Below, one piece after another: positions 45,857-57,492 of a stretch of DNA of 64,000 nucleotides (positions are counted from its first letter, which is position 1; each line of letters starts with the position of its first letter). The DNA is from Leucocoprinus leucothites (lineage: Eukaryota; Basidiomycota; Agaricomycetes; Agaricales; Agaricaceae), in the NCBI GenBank assembly GCA_013368445.1, contig JAACJO010000001.1:2914001-2978000 (forward strand). Direction: 5' to 3'. The notes beneath the pieces are model-generated. The model was not told the origin of the DNA. It made no database searches and worked only from the letters and a program-made list of their open reading frames with translations. Both the position numbers and the translations under genes were made by a program.

Positions 45857-47283
45857 ATCCACTGCACAAAAGGAAAGAAACCACAATCTCTCGCTGTTTC
45901 AAAGTGATTCTATGCGCCGAGAGCCAAAAACTTGGCAAAAGAATCAATGACGTTGGATAGGATGTTAAAGTCTCGAAAACCGGATATGTTGCGAGCCCGA
46001 GCCTGAAGGCTTAAAAGGTGCCCAGTAAGTGTTCGTCACCCCGTCTAGGGATGTGGTATGTGGTAGAAGGGAGGGAGGAAGAGGTGGGGAAAGGGGAGCG
46101 AGAGTAAGTTTGTTTCGGCCTGGCGAGTTTTTCAACATATCATGTGCGTCAGAGACAAATCCTGCCACGCGAGCATTTTTTGTTTTGTTGTTGGGTCCAT
46201 GCTATCGATCCAGCGGAAATGATATCATTGAATAACAGGACATTCAAAAACACTGAGAGTCCACTCGGAAGCCCGAGGTTTGCTGTGTAAGTATAGCCTT
46301 CAGGAATTTAAGACAGTTAGATTGGAAATCAGTTACATACGCCGTGGTGGTGGCAGTTAGAGGAGGAAAGATGTTGATTCAGGGACAGAGTTCAAAGCCA
46401 TCACCGTGACCTCGGCTAATGAACACCTCGTGACCCATACCATCACTCTCTATCTACGCATTGAACCCTTCACGAAGGCTCAGAACATTGTCAATCTACC
46501 ACCAGAGCTCATTCAGGTCTTCTCGATTCCATCGGAAACGAAAGCTCCTCTTCCTCCTATTTTCCGGCGTTCGAAGAATTCTAGCCCTCTGGTATTGATG
46601 ACCAAGCTCAGGGACGCATACTCATCACCATCACCGTTTCCCGGTCGCGAAAGGAGACTAAAAGCGAACAAAGTGCCGACCACGAGTTTTCTGTAGACTC
46701 GAACTTCATCATTACCCATCGCCTTATAAATAATACTGTGGCATAAAGGATCGTCTCCTCGTTTAGAGAAACTGCCAGCCTGTACGATGACAGGATCTGT
46801 CGCACTACCCAACATTAGATTCGCTCATGAAGAAAATAAGTACTTAGCTGCTACTGCCTACATTCTGTATAGACTGGCAAAACATTAGAGAAGGTACTCA
46901 CCAATTCTCGCATGAGCTTCGATGGGATTCATAACTCCATAGCACGCTCACAACAAGTCAAGAGCATTCAGATATTCACCCCTCTCCTCACCTTTCCACC
47001 CACTAACAATCGTCACCAAAGTTTCGCGTCCGTAGCGATCTCCCAACTGTCATTCTTCTCGATCACGTCGGTCATGGGTGCTGTTGATGTGGCCTAGTGA
47101 CCCGGTATAACTGGATTTGAAAGAACTCCCCAAATAATGGCTGAAACCGAGTTAATATTAGTACATGCTGATACATCACTAGCTATTTCATTGTGGTATG
47201 TAAACGCGACGGTTAAACTCCCATACGTACAAGTACATACACAGGCTTCCGAACCTATCTGTGGACTGGATGTTCCTAAAGAA
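45857..47283. other. intergenic, about 1.4 kb
   Basis: Cyclin promoter on the left, 3' flank of the seven-span gene on the right. A minus-strand frame at 46513-46815 (VYRKLVVGTLFAFSLLSRP) has one hydrophobic segment but no further support; not called as a gene. Confidence 0.4.
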
Positions 47284-48522
47284 TCAAACCTTACTGACTC
47301 CACTTCGAGTCGAAAAGGCTTGAGTTTCTACCATGATGCCTTCAGGCTTCGTTTCATGGTCCCACACTATGCTACTCAGCTGTTGCTCTGTTCGTCTGCC
47401 CCATGCCCGCCCAGTGGTAACTCGGTATATAACAAGAAGGTAAGCAATTATCTTGAAATACGATGGCTTCAGTACTTTGGACGAACAGTTCATAAAGCAC
47501 TTACTCTGATGAAAGGCTCTATACCAGTCAGAAATAAGGCTGCCATGGCACTACCACTGGGTCCACCATTCAAAGCTGTGGCGACAACAGCTGCCAAAAT
47601 AAATGCAGAGTCAAGCGCAAATGATTCCACGAGCATCGTGACAACACCCATGTACTGGTTTGCAACATCCGATTTGCCTATTTTAAAAAAGCAATATTCA
47701 GTTCTGTGCTCAAGTTTCTGGGTGAAATTTTACCCATGACCAGAATGTGCCGTCTACGGACCATGAGAATACGCCCGATCACGAATATTGTCACGAACAT
47801 AGAACTCATAAGGTCAAACGCAAGCTCGGCAGAAAAGAGCCCACGCCAAAGGCTGCGCACGGCGGCGGCTACAACGTCAGAATGCGCCCGTGGCTGATAT
47901 GAATGTACAATGTTCGCTATATGGATACCTAGAAACCTCGATGAGATATAGTTCAACGCGATAACCTACTAAACAACGGCACCGATGAATGCAAGCAGAG
48001 ACAGCGTTGGTGGGGTGACGACGAGAAGAAGGAACCGTGATCCACTCCAAACAACCCATAAGCGCCATATCTATCCGCGCAGGCAAGCTTGTAACTGGAC
48101 CCAGTCTAACAGGTGGAAGACAGACCTACCTGTGTTGCGAGTGTCAGAAGATCCAGCAGGAGAATGACACTTTGTCCAGAAGCAAAAAGTGGTTGGATCG
48201 ACTGGGCGCTTGCTTCGAAATTAAAGGGTCCGCCTGGATAGTCGGCGTGATCGATATAGACTATGCGTGCGAGGAAGGAGTTGAGAAAAAGGAGGGTAAA
48301 TCCACAGAGCATCACAGCGGTCATGTAACCCAGCGTGAAGACATTCCGCTTTCGCTGACTCAGTTGACCTGAGTCCTTGATTTGCCGGTATAATGACCAC
48401 GCGCAGAGGCAGTAGAGTGTAAATGTTAAACCGAAGAGTGTTCCCGCAACAGTGGTAGAGCATATGAGATCCAGTGCTTCGAGTGTACGGACCTGGCCTT
48501 GAGTCAAGGGTTCGGTAGACAT
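47284..48522 (-). CDS. seven-span fungal membrane protein, function unknown
   Basis: Exons from ATG 48522 join in frame over four introns of about 50-60 nt. Blocks: TVAGTLFGLTFTLYCLCAWS, VFTLGYMTAVMLCGFTLLFL, SVILLLDLLTLATQIWRLWV, FLLLVVTPPTLSLLAFIGIH, LAFDLMSSMFVTIFVIGRIL, NQYMGVVTMLVESFALDSAF, GIEPFIRIIAYLLVIYRVTT, then a hydrophilic tail ending SGVSKV at 47284. About seven hydrophobic segments with a short outside N-terminus resemble the receptor-like families of Agaricomycetes (the DUF6533/6534 neighbourhood). I cannot name a Pfam family. No ligand or partner is known. Confidence 0.65.
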
Positions 48523-49608
48523 GGTTCCTCGGTGGGCCAAAGGTGGATTAGGTGCGGAGCGGCCACCTTTTATATACCGATTAGTTGGCTTTGGCGTCAA
48601 AGTGTCACTGACTTGGCTCGGTGTAGGACATACCTATGAGAAAGAGTGGTGTTCGAACTGAACTGTCTGATTGTCCTGGACTTTATATTAAAAACACGAT
48701 GAAAGTGACTCGCCCGAATGGTATTAGCCTCTTGCGTCAAGAAGCATCAGTGCTCTGTTGTTTCTGGGGACTATCAGAGACAAATCATGAGATGGCTTGT
48801 GGTGCTTACCAGCAATCGTATAAGTGTCTAATTCATGATCCTGGCAATCTAAACCTCGTACTCATATCTGAGCCTCAACGCCAGCGAGCAGATGAGAAGA
48901 TGGTCAGCAGATGTGCTGCGGAAGCTACTGACCGATTATGTATATTCTTCGAGGTAGGGCACAAATGCCAAGGTGCCAAGGGAGGTACTCGAAGGAGCTA
49001 GTATGGGCGCAGAACCATGAGATTTGGTGTAGCCTAGAGCCCGCTCCAACTCTTTGATTTTCAAGTTAATCCTCAATCTCATAACCAATTAAGGAATTCC
49101 CATCTTCATAGACTCCAACTGGATGCCTCGACGAATCTAAGCCCCCCAGCCTCTCCTGGACCTCGTATGTCCATTCTTGAACGCGATCTCCAGTTACAGC
49201 TGGCCTCCCGGTATAAGCCTACGTTGCCTGGGTAGTCACCCCGAGTGGCAAGAGGCTCAAGATTATAGTCAATTCGGTCCAACTTCGATGTTCCTTGCGA
49301 TAGGAGTGTCTTGAGTATCGTAGTAGGTCGAGCAACCTGCGACAGAAACAGACCGTATATCGGGCATCTAGAAACGGCGTTGATTTGATGTCGGGTCGTG
49401 GATCTGGAGACCTCAGCTTATACTTACTGTATCAATCAATCAACCACTCCTGCGCTTTTGGTTTCTATGTTTAGTTTGATGATGGCGACCTTGATGTTTA
49501 CCCGGAACCACGTTGCTCAAGGGCCACGGAAGAGCCTCGTCCACCATGCCCCTGAACATTACTTTTTGTTCTCTTTCATCATCTCTACTTGCTTTCTAGC
49601 GGGCATTC
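48523..49608. other. divergent intergenic region
   Basis: Lies between the seven-span gene (minus) and the transporter (plus). A 121-codon open frame (48636-49001, +) has no conserved features and is not called. Confidence 0.4.
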
Positions 49609-50924
49609 ATGGCTCTGAACCTCATCTATGATTGGACCGCGACACTCGGCCTCGTATTTGGCGGCTGTTGTAGGTCAGTTGATGTACTTTGTTGCAACTC
49701 GCTGACGTGTTTATTTGTCAAAACAGTAACGCGATCACATTGGAGCAATTAACATCACATTATCCCAATGCTGGTTCTCTCATCACCCTCTTCCAGTTCC
49801 TGCTGATTTCGCTGCGTGGCCTTCCACGACATGTCACCTGGACGCGATATGGGCCGCGTTTCAAGCCGAGACGTATACCCCTGACACCCTACCTAGTCCA
49901 AGTTGGACTTTTCTACCTTGTTTCTTTGCTCAATAATGCAGCGTTTGGGTATGAAATACCCATGAGCGTACATATCATCTTCCGGAGTGGCGGCTTGGTT
50001 ATAAGTATGGTACTTGGATGGTTGATTTCTGGTAAACAGTGAGCCACGACCAGTTTTTTCCTTTGTCGCCTTAGACTTAAGACTTTTGTGCGTCTTATAG
50101 ATACAACCTCACCCAAATCCTCTCCGTCCTTCTCGTTACGATCGGAGTGGTTCTAACAACATTCTCCGCCACCCCTTCTGTACCTTCTACCAGATACACC
50201 GCTACCAACATTGACTCGAGGAATTATCTGACTGGGATCGCAATACTGTCTTTGGCCCTGGTTTTTTGCGGGTTTTCTTGGTCTTGCCCAGGACTGGACC
50301 TACAGTACATATGGTCGTCCCCAAACCTCAACCACCAAGCCGGGTGTGAATTCCGATTCACAGCCTCCTCAATGGCAAGAGTCACTCTTTTACCTCCACT
50401 TCCTTTCACTCCCGATGTTCATCTTCCTCCGAGAGGACATCAAAACACAAGTGCACCTCGTCTCGACTGGCCCACGAACTTCCTGGTCCACCTCACTTCC
50501 CGTGCCTTATACCATCTCACCCTTCCTGTTGATTCCAAACACGTCATATGTTGCACTTTCTCAGGTCCAGGAACAGGACAGAAAGCTGCATCTTTCCTTC
50601 CAAATTCCTTATGCCTTTGCACCACTGTTACTCAACACGATAACCCAACTCATTTGTGCTTCTGGTGTGCACAGACTCACAACCCGCGTCAGTTCCTTGA
50701 CAGTTACTCTGATCCTTGTGGTCAGGAAGGCCGTCAGTCTACTCCTCAGTGTACTTGGTGCTGGCATGATTCCAGGTGTCGGTGAGGGCAAAGCAAGGAC
50801 GGTTGATCACCGGATGATGTGGAGTGGAGCTGCCTTTGTACTTGTGGGGACTGTTTTGTACAGTATCGGCACAAAGAAGAAACAAACGGCGGCCATGGTA
50901 AGGAAGAAAGGCAAGAAAGAGTAG
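49609..50924 (+). CDS. UDP-GlcNAc-type nucleotide-sugar transporter (YEA4 / SLC35B4 family), apparent frameshift
   Basis: A multi-span transporter of the ER/Golgi. Exon 1 (49609-49673) reads MALNLIYDWTATLGLVFGGC; exon 2 (49727-50038) continues SNAITLEQLTSHYPNAGSLI, LLNNAAFGYEIPMSVHIIFR, SGGLVISMVLGWLISGK; exon 3 (50101-50924) starts YNLTQILSVLLVTIGVVLTT. After LSLALVF the homologous sequence continues only one frame over (AGFLGLAQDWTYSTYGRP), so one base is extra in the T6 run at 50262-50267. The new frame then runs to 50924 (SLFYLHFLSLPMFIF, VHRLTTRVSSLTVTLILVVR, KAVSLLLSVLGAG). Either a recent pseudogene, an assembly error, or a 31-nt intron that would delete a membrane segment. Confidence 0.75.
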
Positions 50925-52025
50925 AGGTAGATTGTTCGGATCCGAGACGCGCCTGTAGCCAGCATGCAGTCTTGTCATGATTTAACGTTCGTGATCTAGA
51001 ATGGGTACTTACACCATAACATGATGTCACTATTCGTCCCTCGTTTAACTATGATGTCAATCTATGACATTCGATACAGAGGCTCTTAGTGCGGCATGCA
51101 GAGTTTGTCGGGTACTGGCTGGCAAAACATCTGGTCTGATTTTGACCGAATGTTATGCCTGGGCTCTGTATCAGTATTCGTTCCAGTAAACCAGGTACAT
51201 TCGCTATTCTTCCCTTTACTTATGGTGCGAAGGCCTCGGTCATTTCTGTGGCCATTGCATTGACTTAGGTGAGGTTACTGAATGTCTGACATGAAAAACC
51301 ATTTAACAGTTCTAATATCGGAAAATCGCCGAAAATCATCCTAAAGGACCCAAATGCCGTTGTGCTTTTGATAAAATCAACTAATTACGAAGTTACAACC
51401 ACTTACTATGTCTTGCCAAGACACCGAAACTCGACTCTTTCTGGTTCCAATCCCGTGGTCGTTGACTCTAGCCATGCTAGTTGAGCCAACCAACTTTTCA
51501 TTAATTCACCAATTCACCTCAACCTTGCCTCGGTTCCCTCAGTGCGTTTCTACGCTCAGTTTCCTGGAGTTCATATCGCCATTTGTGCAAGGGACGCTTG
51601 ATCATGGCAACAAGTTGTCAGTTTATTCAATACTGGCACAGTGCGGCAATAAGTCGATTGATCGATCGTTCAGGGACAATCAACGGAAAGGAGAAACTAC
51701 TCTGTACGAGAGCCCGGAATCGGCTGAAGTTCTGTTGTTAGGAGGAGATGAATGTCATGTAGGCATCATTGACAATCTTTGAGCCTTCACCGCAACAAAT
51801 CCTTATCAATAATTCCCACCCCGCTCGCCATTCACCCAGGTTCTCCCAGGTACCTACGAGGTACTCAGCCGACAAATGTCACCTGGAATTTTTTTCGCTC
51901 CCAGGCTAATGCCTCAGGGGAAAGCGTTGTTATCTATTTTTGGCTTGCGCATTCTCCGGCAATCCTGGTATATAGGCTTGAGTGGAGCTTGACTCTGGTT
52001 TAACGGCGCCCAGCGTCCCCCACCC
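50925..52025. other. intergenic, about 1.1 kb
   Basis: Transporter 3' flank and DUF6533 gene promoter. Only short uninformative frames. Confidence 0.4.
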
Positions 52026-54060
52026 ATGTCAACCGTTGACCTTGGGACCTCAGACTATGAATGGGACCTGCAGCACTTACACGCGGCCATGTTTGTCTAT
52101 TGTAAGTTCCTGAGGCTATCAGCTAATCAGTGACGAGTAAAGACTAACTGAGGTGTTATCACCAGACTCAGCGGCTGCACTCCTGATTTATGACTCGTTT
52201 TGCATCGCGGCTCGTGAGGTATGTGCCTGGCGTTTCTAGTGGAGGATGAGTGAAGTGAATATCGAGGTGTTCTGGGTTAAGGTGGAGCATATATTCAGGT
52301 GTGTTCTCTTTCCAAATCGCTGTTACTCTAGGATGCTGAACTAGCTGTCACGTTGGTCTAGCGGCTCTTGGGGCTTCATACAAAGCATCTATATTTTTCT
52401 CCGGGCCACTGCCTGCGTGCAATTAGCGTATGTACTTATTACCACTTGATGTCATGGCTAAGGTCTCAATGGGCTCAGGTTCTACATCTATGGTAATGAT
52501 ACCTTCCACTGGGTCAACGACTCTACCAAATTTACATTTTGCCACCTATTCTGTTGAAACAGTTAACCAGAATAATCATCTTTCAGCCCTGTAAGTGCTT
52601 GTACCTCAGAAACGGTCACTACTCCCTGATAAAGCGATTAGCTGTATGATCATCCCATTATTCGGGGACACTGAAGACTCATCGTGTTGACAGTTGTAGT
52701 AGTTATGCATGGGTAGGGGGATTGTGAGTATTTTTGTCACGATACCTCTGCTGTTCCGAAGCAAATCAATACCTCAGGACACGAGCGTCATCCTTCCTGC
52801 CACAACGAAGGTCTTGCTCGTTTTAAGATTGCGAGCGATCTGGTTGTATGATGTCAGAGGTTCGACTTATGTTTCCAAAGCTCGAGTGTCATACTGAAAT
52901 TCTGGCTCCAAGTGACGCTTCTTCTTGTTTCAGTAACAATAAGTCAGATGCGTCAGCTTAACACCTTTTATGCCTTGCTCATACTCTCTTTTATAACAGT
53001 TGAAGTAGTTGTATGTGCTCAACCATTCCTCGGTTAAAGCCTGTATATCCAACGTTTTTGCATTAGCTCGGGATCTGGAGGACGGTTATTGCGGGTATAG
53101 TGAACGGCGCGGGTGCTATTGGGGACTACCCCCTACATGGCTGCTATGCCACTGATTCATCACCGCTGAGTAGCTTGATGGCACCAACAATAGTTGCATT
53201 TGGGTGAGCTTTCCTACATATATATTTTCACACACAAGCACCAATACGCCTTGAAACAGGACCGCCAGGACATTGAGCGCAGGTGCATGAGTGGTTTCTT
53301 TGTTGAAAATTCAACCGTGTCTCACTGGAACTCGGCAGCCGTTGAGTTGGTTCTTGTCTGCATCAAGCTTTTTCAGGCCACGAAGACAGTTTATCTTGCG
53401 GGGAGTTCTCTACCAGACAGGATTAAGCATCTCAGGAGGTTCACCCCTGTCCTGTACGTGTTCTACAGGGACGGGACGTTATTTGTTTTTTCCGTAAGTT
53501 TCTTCTACCCTTGGCCAGTGGGGTCTGACGCCGACGGTGCTTTTGATGAGATAGAATCTTCGGTGTGTTCTCTCAGCTGCTCGCCAGGCTATAGCTTAAC
53601 ATCAACACACACTTCTGTTTATAGTTATCAATGCTTTCGACCTCATCAGTGCACTGGCGAGCCACTACGGCCATCTAGAGCCGTTTCTAGTCAATATCAC
53701 ACCGTAAGTCTCTCAGCGAAATCCAGTGGTCCAAAGTCATCTCACGCAATGTTCGATAGACTATTCGGTCTGGTGTATTATGCCTGCGTACGTAGCCTTC
53801 GCACTCAAATACAGTACTATCTAAACTGGCGATTCTTCCAGGGAACACGCCTGGTGCTCCATTTGCGCGAGGCGAATTGCAAGCTATCAAAGACAATTGT
53901 TACCGACCGATGGAGCACGATGATTCAGTTTGACCATGGGACACAACCATTTCGCCAGGAATCACTAGCGGAGGGTTTGGAAGAAAATACGGGTATAGAA
54001 CTGAGATCCCTACATAAAACCCTTGGTAGTCGGTCGCGCGGGGTCGGACATGTAGCATAG
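52026..54060 (+). CDS. DUF6533-type multi-span membrane protein H
   Basis: ATG 52026 (MSTVDLGTSDYEWDLQHLHA). The family-defining N-terminal domain is spread over small exons: MFVYYSAAALLIYDSFCIAA, REVEHIFSGSWGFIQSIYIF, LRATACVQLAFYIY. Later exons give VLLVLRLRAIWLYD, QLNTFYALLILSFITVEVV, GDYPLHGCYATDSSP, AAVELVLVCIKLFQATKTVY, VLYVFYRDGTLFVF, NAFDLISALASHYGHLEPF, GTRLVLHLREANCK, then a hydrophilic tail to 54060. Some joins (52480-52760, 53200-53290) are uncertain and might hide a lesion. The stop codon lies inside sequence derived from the glucosidase II beta gene. Confidence 0.6.
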
Positions 54061-54179
54061 AGAATGCCATCACCTCCGTGCAAGAGTTGGAGAAATGCGA
54101 GTACCAGTTTACTGGTACATCACCGGCATTGTGTTTGCCTCTGATAGAGTCGAATAATAAGTTGCAAGAAGAGCTATGA
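54051..54179 (+). pseudogene. orphan last exon of glucosidase II beta
   Basis: Reads CSIENAITSVQELEKCEYQ then FTGTSPALCLPLIESNNK and stops at TGA 54177-54179. This is almost identical to the C-terminus of GTB1 at 22692-22840 on the opposite strand. No other GTB1 exon is nearby. The first 10 bases overlap the end of gene H in another frame. The GTB1 3' flank is also copied downstream. Confidence 0.85.
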
Positions 54180-55753
54180 TTTGCTGATGGGATAACCTTA
54201 CCAGGATCCCGAATTTCGACCCAACCGTATTGATCTGATTCATTCAGCTTCATCATCATTATATTTTCTTTAGGGTATGAAGGGGTGATATCAAACTTCG
54301 GTTGTTGACAGGAGTGTAATGAATAAGTGATAATATGTCCACCGGCTTCCCCGATTTAGTGGTGAGTCCCCAGCTTTTGTTATCTTACAGTTGGCGTTCT
54401 TGCCGGTTTTTCGATGTATATCATTAACCATTCCCACCCTTATCCATATCCCTCCATCATACTCCCAATATTTGCTACATAGCAAAGGAGACCCACGTCA
54501 TCTTGATCAAGTTTTCAGCTGGAGTTGGTTAATTGAAGAGTGACCACCAAATAATTTCGCAGGTGCTGGTATTTAAAAGCTACGACTCAGTGGAGCCTCA
54601 AAGGTGATTGTCTGGTATTACCGGTCGAGTCCCGCGGGTTCATCCTTTGTGTGTCTAGTATATGTGTTGACATCTCAACACAGAATCACTCTAATCAGCA
54701 TGCTCTTGAAACATCATTCCCATATCCTACACCTACTACGGACCGAGTTAAAGCCGGTCGCATTCCGTCCTGGAGACATAGCCCATCCGTATATGCTTGT
54801 CATTCACCTTTGGGAATCCTTAAATAGTTTCCGCCTCAACCCCTTGGCATCTACGGATACTAAAACGGTATGTTATCCAGTGACAATCAAACTCCTGATA
54901 CCTTTTTGCCTGGGTTTTTTTCTCCCCCGCGCCGATCATTATCAATCGTGACGTTCCTGGAATGAACAATCCAACTGCACCCACACTTTGTTTTGCATGA
55001 TTCGACTTTCGACTCTATCAAGAGCTCCGAAGTCCAATCGGTTCCTTGTTTGTGTAACTTCAGTTAGGGTCTAGTTCTTTTCTCGTCGCGCCCATAAGCT
55101 CGTTCTATGAATGCCTGAATCAGGACCTACTAGTTAAGCATTCCAACGATTCGAGGGAGCTGGAGAAAAAGCAGAATACATAGCCCATCTTGACGGTGAA
55201 ACAGACAAAGAAAGGGTTCGTGGTGGCTCTCCCTAACATCGGGCGGTTGATTATAATGAACAGTTACTGTTGCCGGAGAATGAGGCTGTGTGTAAAACAT
55301 GGTAATAAGCTAGCAGTCTATTTAAAGATTACAGATTCTGAGATTCAGGCAAATTTACCTTTGAAACGAGAGTCTAGTAATTATTGTAGTACTAGCACAT
55401 GTTCAGTGTTTCAATTGCAAACGCAACACTGACTACTAGTGGCTCAAGCCTTTACTCTGCTTAGTACTGTTCGATCAACGATCACGAACTCCGAACTCAC
55501 TGGTTCTTATCGTTGACTTGTCGAGTAATATTTAGAAGAGTTCCAGTGCCACGCTCAAACACGGTGATGGACCATTCCTTCCGAAATAGTGGCCGTAGCA
55601 CCTCATTTCGCCCCGACATCGGAATGCAATACTTGATAACTCGGGATCCCGAATAAAAACTTGTGGATCGGGTGGGCTAAGCGCTTGCATACCAATTCCC
55701 CAGTCCCCTGCTCTCAAATCCTCGCTAAACCAAACAACAAGCTACCAACTCGG
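54180..55753. other. intergenic; duplicated edges around ~1.04 kb of unique DNA
   Basis: 54180-54390 and 55433-55753 match the GTB1-to-copy B interval. The middle part matches nothing else in the window and has no recognisable transposon protein or clear terminal inverted repeats. Confidence 0.55.
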
Positions 55754-57492
55754 ATGAACTCTACTTCAAAACTGCTGCCAAATATTAACCCGTTAATGTG
55801 AGTCGTCCCTGTGCCTCAAATCACATTGTATTAATGCAAACCCTTCATAGAACCGGACCACCAGTAAGTGCATTCCTAATAATACTGTAATACTACAATC
55901 TTCCTCCTGCTAAATTATGACACTCGATTCACAGTTAGTGGGTCTAGCCCTGAACTGGTGGCTATATGGGATCTTAACAATGCAGTATTGTATGACTTTT
56001 GCCACCTCGGAGGCCCCCCATCTCACCTTACCACAGTTGCATACGTGAATAATGCCAGAAGGGATAGGAAATGGCTGCAAGTGATAGGTAACGCGAGTTT
56101 CCAATACCCACATAGTGTATCACGTTTCACTGAAGTCGAGACTCAGTTCACTTCCTTTTCCTGCTAGACACTGTCCAGACATTTATGTCAATGAGTGACA
56201 TCTTTTATTGGTTTGTGGATCACTCTGGTGATCCCTCCGCAATGAACAATCTCCATTTGGCGGTTATCAGTGGACCATTTCTGGACGCTATTATTGCATC
56301 CACTGTCCAACTAGTTTATTGCTGGAGGATCTGGGTGTTAGGCGGATGGAGAATTTTACCAGCAGTTGTTGCGTTTGTGAGTACAACATCCCAAGCCCTA
56401 AGAATGAGGCAGGCACTGAGGTATCTCTGGTTTAGTTTGCACTTTCCACAGGTGCTATTGGAATTGCTATTGCAACTCATACAGTGAGTGCCTAATCTGA
56501 CGACCACAGGCCGCAGCCTTCTCTTCTCTTTGTTGATGAATGATAGCAAGGTCCTCGTTCAATTGCGCCAGTGTATCTTATACTGGATATTGTTCGTTTG
56601 TACCCGAACTGTTCTGAGCAGAGAGTGTCAAGCTGATCGTGACGGACTAGACCCTTATATCTCTGAGCACTCTCAGCGATATCATAATTGCTATCTGCAT
56701 GACCTATTTGGTATATTCATCTACCCAATTCCAGGTGATGGTGATGTTCATATTTCTCCGAAGCTGTTGAAATTACGGCCAAAGGAAGTAAGCCAAACGA
56801 CTATGGCTGCTGTCCAACACATTATTTTGCTAACATTAGAGACCAATGCTTTTAGTAGTAGGCTTGACAGTTAGACTCAAATATTTGCTCCTCAGTGCTG
56901 AATTGAGAACCTTGCTAGCCTTACATGCAATCATGTTTCTTATTTGCTTTCTTGTCCCATCATTAGGACCCGCGGTATGTTTCCCCGCTGTTTCCATTGA
57001 CAAAGATTTTTGAGATCTGTCTATCTTCGGCAGAAAACCAGCTTGTATCTGACAAGGCACGTCTCTCCTATCCTAACCATCCTCAGTGGTGGTAGAGTAT
57101 CTTTCTGATTAATGAGTTTTCAGTGGCTATATACTCGGGAAAATGTATGCCGACTACCACGTCTTTCTGATGTTCGGATCACCTCACTGCGAGTTATATC
57201 TAGCTATAGCAATTCCTTCATGGTTCTCCTCAATCAGCGCAACAAATACAGTGAATCCAGGAGGACCAATCCCGAGGAGATTCGTTCTGGGATCTTTACA
57301 TCCACGGTCAGTCAAGATAATGATGGGTTTGCAATCTGTAATCATCCAAAGCCCAAATTACAGAACAGGAGTGCTGGACGGATTTCTACTCTCCGGTTTG
57401 CAACTTCAATGCTGAGTCACGTTGATAGTGGCCATTGGAAGCGGGGTCGGGACACAGTGTCATTTTCTAATGAGACCATGGACGAAATATAA
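55754..57492 (+). CDS. DUF6534-like multi-span membrane protein, copy C
   Basis: Exon 1 (55754-55797, MNSTSKLLPNINPL), 13-nt micro-exon (55851-55863), then ITGPPLVGLALNWWLYG, ILTMQYFAYVNNARRDRKWL, HFLFLLDTVQTFMSMSDIFY, WFVDHSGDPSAMNNLHLA, PFLDAIIASTVQLVYCWRIW, FALSTGAIGIAIATHT, SLSTLSDIIIAICMTYL, IILLTLETNAFSS and GKIYSNSFMVLLNQRNKYSE, ending at 57492. All joins are GT-AG and in frame. Closest to copy B in the promoter. It lies in the right arm of the inverted duplication, so it is probably a transposed descendant of the A/B ancestor. Confidence 0.75.
55851..55863 (+). other. 13-nt micro-exon, copy C
   Basis: AACCGGACCACCA lies between TTCATAG and GTAAGT. It joins ...TTAAT upstream to TTAGTGGG downstream, restoring ITGPPLVG. 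Confidence 0.7.

Noticed and set aside
46513..46815. Short minus-strand protein with one hydrophobic segment
   Set aside because: No motif, no splice partners and no homologous pattern; could be chance.
50261..50291. 31-nt intron in the YEA4-like gene that would rescue the frame
   Set aside because: It is too short for typical splicing and would remove a conserved membrane segment; a one-base indel is simpler. Kept only as an alternative.
54604..54951. 115-codon plus-strand frame in the unique block of the right arm
   Set aside because: Composition is not convincing, there are no recognised domains, and no transposon signature.
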